From contig JAJFLS010000178.1 of NCBI GenBank assembly GCA_021772595.1, forward strand, positions 1 through 8,046: a DNA stretch of 8,046 nt. The letters run 5' to 3'. Source of the DNA: Opitutales bacterium. Its GTDB lineage: Bacteria; Verrucomicrobiota; Verrucomicrobiia; Opitutales; Opitutaceae. The position numbers and the translations under genes were made by a program. The number at the start of each line of letters is the position of its first letter. Within the stretch, counting starts at the first letter, position 1. Below, one piece after another: positions 5,687 to 8,046 of this stretch. The notes under the pieces were generated by a model. The model was given only the letters and a program-made list of their open reading frames with translations, was not told the origin of the DNA and ran no database searches.

Positions 5687-6847
5687 ATGAAGATCGACAA
5701 AATAGAGACGTTTTTGCTTGAGAGCCCGATTGAGGAACCCTTCGGCTGGTCGATGGGTTGGGCAGAGAAGCGAACTTGCTTGGTCACTAAGATCACTACT
5801 GATGACGGTGTCGTCGGGTGGGGCGAAGGTGGCGGATCGCCTTCTCAAAGCGTGATACATGACATTTTTGCTCCTATTCTCTTGGGTAAGGATCCCGGAA
5901 ATATCAACCAGCTGTGGCACGAGTTTTTTCAAAGCCTTCACAACGATAATCAGACCGGTGGATTTGGCGGCGATGCGATCAGCAATATCGACATCGCTCT
6001 TTGGGATATCGCGGGCAAGGCAGCGGGGAAGAGCATTTCCGATTTGCTCGGCGGATCGATTCGGGACAAGGTCGCGGTGTACGCCACGGGGCTCTATTAC
6101 CGGGAAGATGAATTCCCCACCAAGCTGATTGCGGAAGCAGAGTCGTATGCGCAATCCGGCTACAAGGGAATGAAAACTAAAATAGGCGGACTCAGCGTGC
6201 CCGATGACGTGAAGCGCGTGAAAGCGATCCGCGACGCCATCGGCGATGACCTCTATCTGATGGTCGACGCGAATAAGGCCTATAACGTTTCTACCGCGAT
6301 CGATATCGGAAATCGATTGTCGGATTTGAATATCCACTGGTTCGAAGAACCCGTTCTGGCGAACGATGTGGACGCTTATCTCGAAGTGAAGTCGGGCCAG
6401 CCCTTGGCGATCGCAGGAGGCGAGGTGCTGCACAATCGTTACGAAGCGAGAGATTTCCTTTCCAATCGCGCTCTGGATATAATTCAGCCCGATGTGCGAT
6501 TCATCGGCGGGATCACTGAGTTTCGAAATGTCGCTACGATGGCCAATGCAATGGGCATTCAGGTGAATCCGCACGTATGGGGATCGCCTATCATGATATC
6601 GGCGAGCATCAGTCTGACATCGACGTTTCCGGCGTGTCCTTACGCGCGCGTGCCTCGGCCCTACGAGCAGGAGCCCGTGATGGAATTCGACCAGACGCCG
6701 AGCCCAATCCGCAACGAGCTCGCGTCGATTGCATTTGAGCAAAAGGGCGGCTATGTGGAAATCCCGAAAGGCCCCGGCTTGGGTATCGAGATCGATGAGT
6801 CGGTCGTGGAGCGGTTTTGTGTAGGGCGCGCGACTTCTGAGTTGTAG
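5687..6847 (+). CDS. gci: Enolase-superfamily enzyme, D-galactarolactone cycloisomerase-like
   Basis: This 386-residue cytoplasmic enzyme has the normal full length for the mandelate racemase group. The N-terminal capping domain (about 1-120) is followed by the barrel domain with the group's catalytic set intact: KTK at 163-165 (general base lysine), Mg2+ ligands D194 in MVDAN, E220 in FEEP and E246 in AGGE, then D269 in IIQPD and H296 in NPHVWG as the Asp-His pair. PHVWG and the late MEFDQTPSPIR segment (332-342) closely match what I remember of Agrobacterium D-galactarolactone cycloisomerase. That enzyme opens and isomerises galactarolactone to 3-deoxy-2-keto-hexarate in the oxidative galacturonate pathway. 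Exact substrate is inference; a related sugar-acid dehydratase is the alternative. The ATG at 5687 fits the conserved MKIDKIETFLLESP start, though no Shine-Dalgarno is seen. It is convergent with the propeller gene and ends 10 bp before the REP pair. Confidence 0.85.
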   Translation: MKIDKIETFLLESPIEEPFGWSMGWAEKRTCLVTKITTDDGVVGWGEGGGSPSQSVIHDIFAPILLGKDPGNINQLWHEFFQSLHNDNQTGGFGGDAISNIDIALWDIAGKAAGKSISDLLGGSIRDKVAVYATGLYYREDEFPTKLIAEAESYAQSGYKGMKTKIGGLSVPDDVKRVKAIRDAIGDDLYLMVDANKAYNVSTAIDIGNRLSDLNIHWFEEPVLANDVDAYLEVKSGQPLAIAGGEVLHNRYEARDFLSNRALDIIQPDVRFIGGITEFRNVATMANAMGIQVNPHVWGSPIMISASISLTSTFPACPYARVPRPYEQEPVMEFDQTPSPIRNELASIAFEQKGGYVEIPKGPGLGIEIDESVVERFCVGRATSEL

Positions 6848-6856
6848 CGCTTCTCC

Positions 6857-6914
6857 TGTAGGAGCCTGCGTGCAGGCGATCAAACGAACTATCGCCTGCA
6901 AGCAGGCTCCTACA
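6857..6914. repeat. Inverted pair of GTAG-headed REP palindromes
   Basis: Each 24-nt arm (6857-6880 and 6891-6914) contains GTAGGAGCCTGC followed by GTGCAGGCGAT or TTGCAGGCGAT, so each arm is itself an imperfect palindrome with the GTAG tetranucleotide that marks REP sequences. The two arms are reverse complements at 23 of 24 positions, with a 10-nt spacer, CAAACGAACT. It lies between two convergent genes. The minus-strand propeller gene ends with the TAG of the right-hand GTAG. A strong hairpin here could protect or terminate both transcripts. REPs are known to be mobilised by RAYT (TnpA-REP) transposases; none is in this window. Confidence 0.85.
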
Positions 6915-8046
6915 TTTCCCCAAACGCCCACAAACTCTCGGCGCTGCGCAGGTAGATCGTATTATCGACGATGGCGGGAGTGGCGAAGATTTCTTCGCCG
7001 ATTTCGTTCATGGCGAGAATCTCGAAACGCTCGCTGTCGCGAAGCACAATCACAGTTCCGAGACTCGAAACGACGAGGATCTTGTCGCCGGCTTTGATCG
7101 GGGAAGCGTAGTATTCGCCTTTTACGCCGGTGCGTTCGCCTTCGAAGTGGGGCGTTCCCGTCTTTGTATCCAGACATGTGATAACGCCAAGCGACTTAAC
7201 CAGATAGACGCGATCGTCGCTGATTAACGGTGAAGCCACGTAGGGGAGATGCTTGCTCCGCTCCCAGGCAAGGAAATCCGTTTGGTTTAGAAGACCTTCG
7301 CCTCCTGCTTTGACGGCGACCATGACGTTTCGACCATTCCCGGCGGGACCTAGGAGAATGGTGAATTCTTCCTGGTCCCAGCTCCCATCGCGGTTGCGGT
7401 CGATCCAATTAAAGACATCTTTCGCGCGGCTACGAGGGAGCTCTTCCCGTACGAGAAGATCGTCATGGTTCGAGTCGAAACGGGCGAAGAACGCTTTCGG
7501 ATCTTCTACTTCCTCTTGAGTGAAACCGATGTCGTCATCGAAATGGGCATCCAGCTTTTGCTGTCCTCCCACGTGATTCGCGGTCCAGCTCGCGAAAAAG
7601 AGCATGTCGTCATTTCCGATCGGCGTAGTGCAGGGGAGCGCGCAGGTGTCCTCGACTTTCCAAAGAAGGCGTCCGGTGTCCGGCTCCAGCGAAACGAGGG
7701 ATCGCGATCCGGCGATGACGAGCTCCGTTCGCAGTTTATTGCGCCAGACGAAGGGCGAGGATTGGTTGTTCTTGTATCCGAATCGCGGATGTTTCCAGCG
7801 TATGCTCCCGTTTTTGGTATCCAGGGATAGGATGCATGGATCGTCCGTATTGTCGCGATTTAGGATTAGAGAGTCGCCAATCAGGATCGGCGAAGTTCCC
7901 GTTCCGAAATTGCCTTGAGGCTTGGAGAGTTTCTTTTCCCAGACGAGCGATCCTTCGAAGTCGAGAGCGATCAGCCCGTAGCTCCCGAAGTAGAAATAGA
8001 CCTGCTTCCCATCCGCGCACGGAGTGGACATCGCGGGCGCGGCGGC
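6910..8046 (-). CDS. PQQ-like beta-propeller protein with inserted EF-hand pair (5' partial)
   Basis: The reading frame runs off the right edge, so the N-terminus (probably a signal peptide and early blades) is missing. The ATG at 8031 is internal, because the frame stays open through AAAPA before it and the following STPCADGKQVYFYFGSYGLI is a mid-propeller motif. About 378 residues are visible. Numbering from the 8031 Met, blade motifs include LDTKNGSIRWK (70-80), LEPDTGRLLWKV (115-126) and LDTKTG (287-292). Between blades, about 158-260, sits an insertion with two EF-hand loops: DSNHDDLLVREE (186-197, bases 7441-7476) and DRNRDGSWDQEE (211-222, bases 7366-7401), both with acidic positions 1, 5 and 12. 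This suggests calcium-bound, secreted or periplasmic use. A PQQ-dependent dehydrogenase active site is not evident; a structural or BamB-like propeller is more likely. The last codons overlap the REP at 6857-6914. Confidence 0.85.
   Translation of the reverse strand, partial: AAAPAMSTPCADGKQVYFYFGSYGLIALDFEGSLVWEKKLSKPQGNFGTGTSPILIGDSLILNRDNTDDPCILSLDTKNGSIRWKHPRFGYKNNQSSPFVWRNKLRTELVIAGSRSLVSLEPDTGRLLWKVEDTCALPCTTPIGNDDMLFFASWTANHVGGQQKLDAHFDDDIGFTQEEVEDPKAFFARFDSNHDDLLVREELPRSRAKDVFNWIDRNRDGSWDQEEFTILLGPAGNGRNVMVAVKAGGEGLLNQTDFLAWERSKHLPYVASPLISDDRVYLVKSLGVITCLDTKTGTPHFEGERTGVKGEYYASPIKAGDKILVVSSLGTVIVLRDSERFEILAMNEIGEEIFATPAIVDNTIYLRSAESLWAFGEM

Noticed and set aside
5654..6931. 425-codon minus-strand open frame
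   Set aside because: It is antisense to the cycloisomerase-like gene, whose complete catalytic set is visible in the other strand, and it also runs through the REP pair. Its translation has no family signal.
8029..8031. ATG at 8031 as the true start of the propeller gene
   Set aside because: The frame stays open to the window edge (AAAPA before it) and the Met falls within a mid-propeller motif with no signal peptide, so the gene is simply cut by the window.

Overview
The window most likely comes from a heterotrophic, polysaccharide-degrading Gram-negative bacterium, best guess Verrucomicrobiota (Opitutae-like), with Planctomycetota as the alternative. The reasons are a formylglycine sulfatase of the iduronate-2-sulfatase-like type carrying a C-terminal DUF1080-like lectin-fold domain, a PQQ-like beta-propeller with an inserted EF-hand pair, a large YdbH/AsmA-clan envelope protein, no visible Shine-Dalgarno sequences, and intergenic repeats of a kind I remember from such genomes. 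This assignment is inference; no rRNA or marker gene is present.

Layout: 1-137 is a short non-coding or downstream stretch with a low-complexity perfect 15-bp inverted repeat. 138-3068 (minus) encodes a 976-residue inner-membrane-anchored YdbH-like protein. A 139-bp divergent spacer holds a small imperfect palindrome. 3208-5235 (plus) encodes a secreted sulfatase. 5236-5686 has no gene; almost all of it (5263-5638) is an intergenic element bounded by 27/28-nt inverted repeats and filled with periodic CAC-purine tandem units and two REP-like palindromes. 5687-6847 (plus) encodes an enolase-superfamily enzyme resembling D-galactarolactone cycloisomerase. 6857-6914 is a near-perfect pair of inverted GTAG-headed REP palindromes. 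6910-8046 (minus) is the C-terminal part of a PQQ-like beta-propeller protein whose stop codon lies inside the REP.

Functionally, the sulfatase and the cycloisomerase fit catabolism of sulfated, uronic-acid-containing polysaccharide: the sulfatase would remove sulfate outside the cytoplasm, and the cycloisomerase would process oxidised hexuronate (galactarolactone) in the cytoplasm. They are not an obvious operon, because a 451-bp repeat-rich gap separates them. The YdbH-like and propeller proteins are envelope or secreted proteins with no evident link to that pathway. The most unusual content is the non-coding element at 5263-5638.
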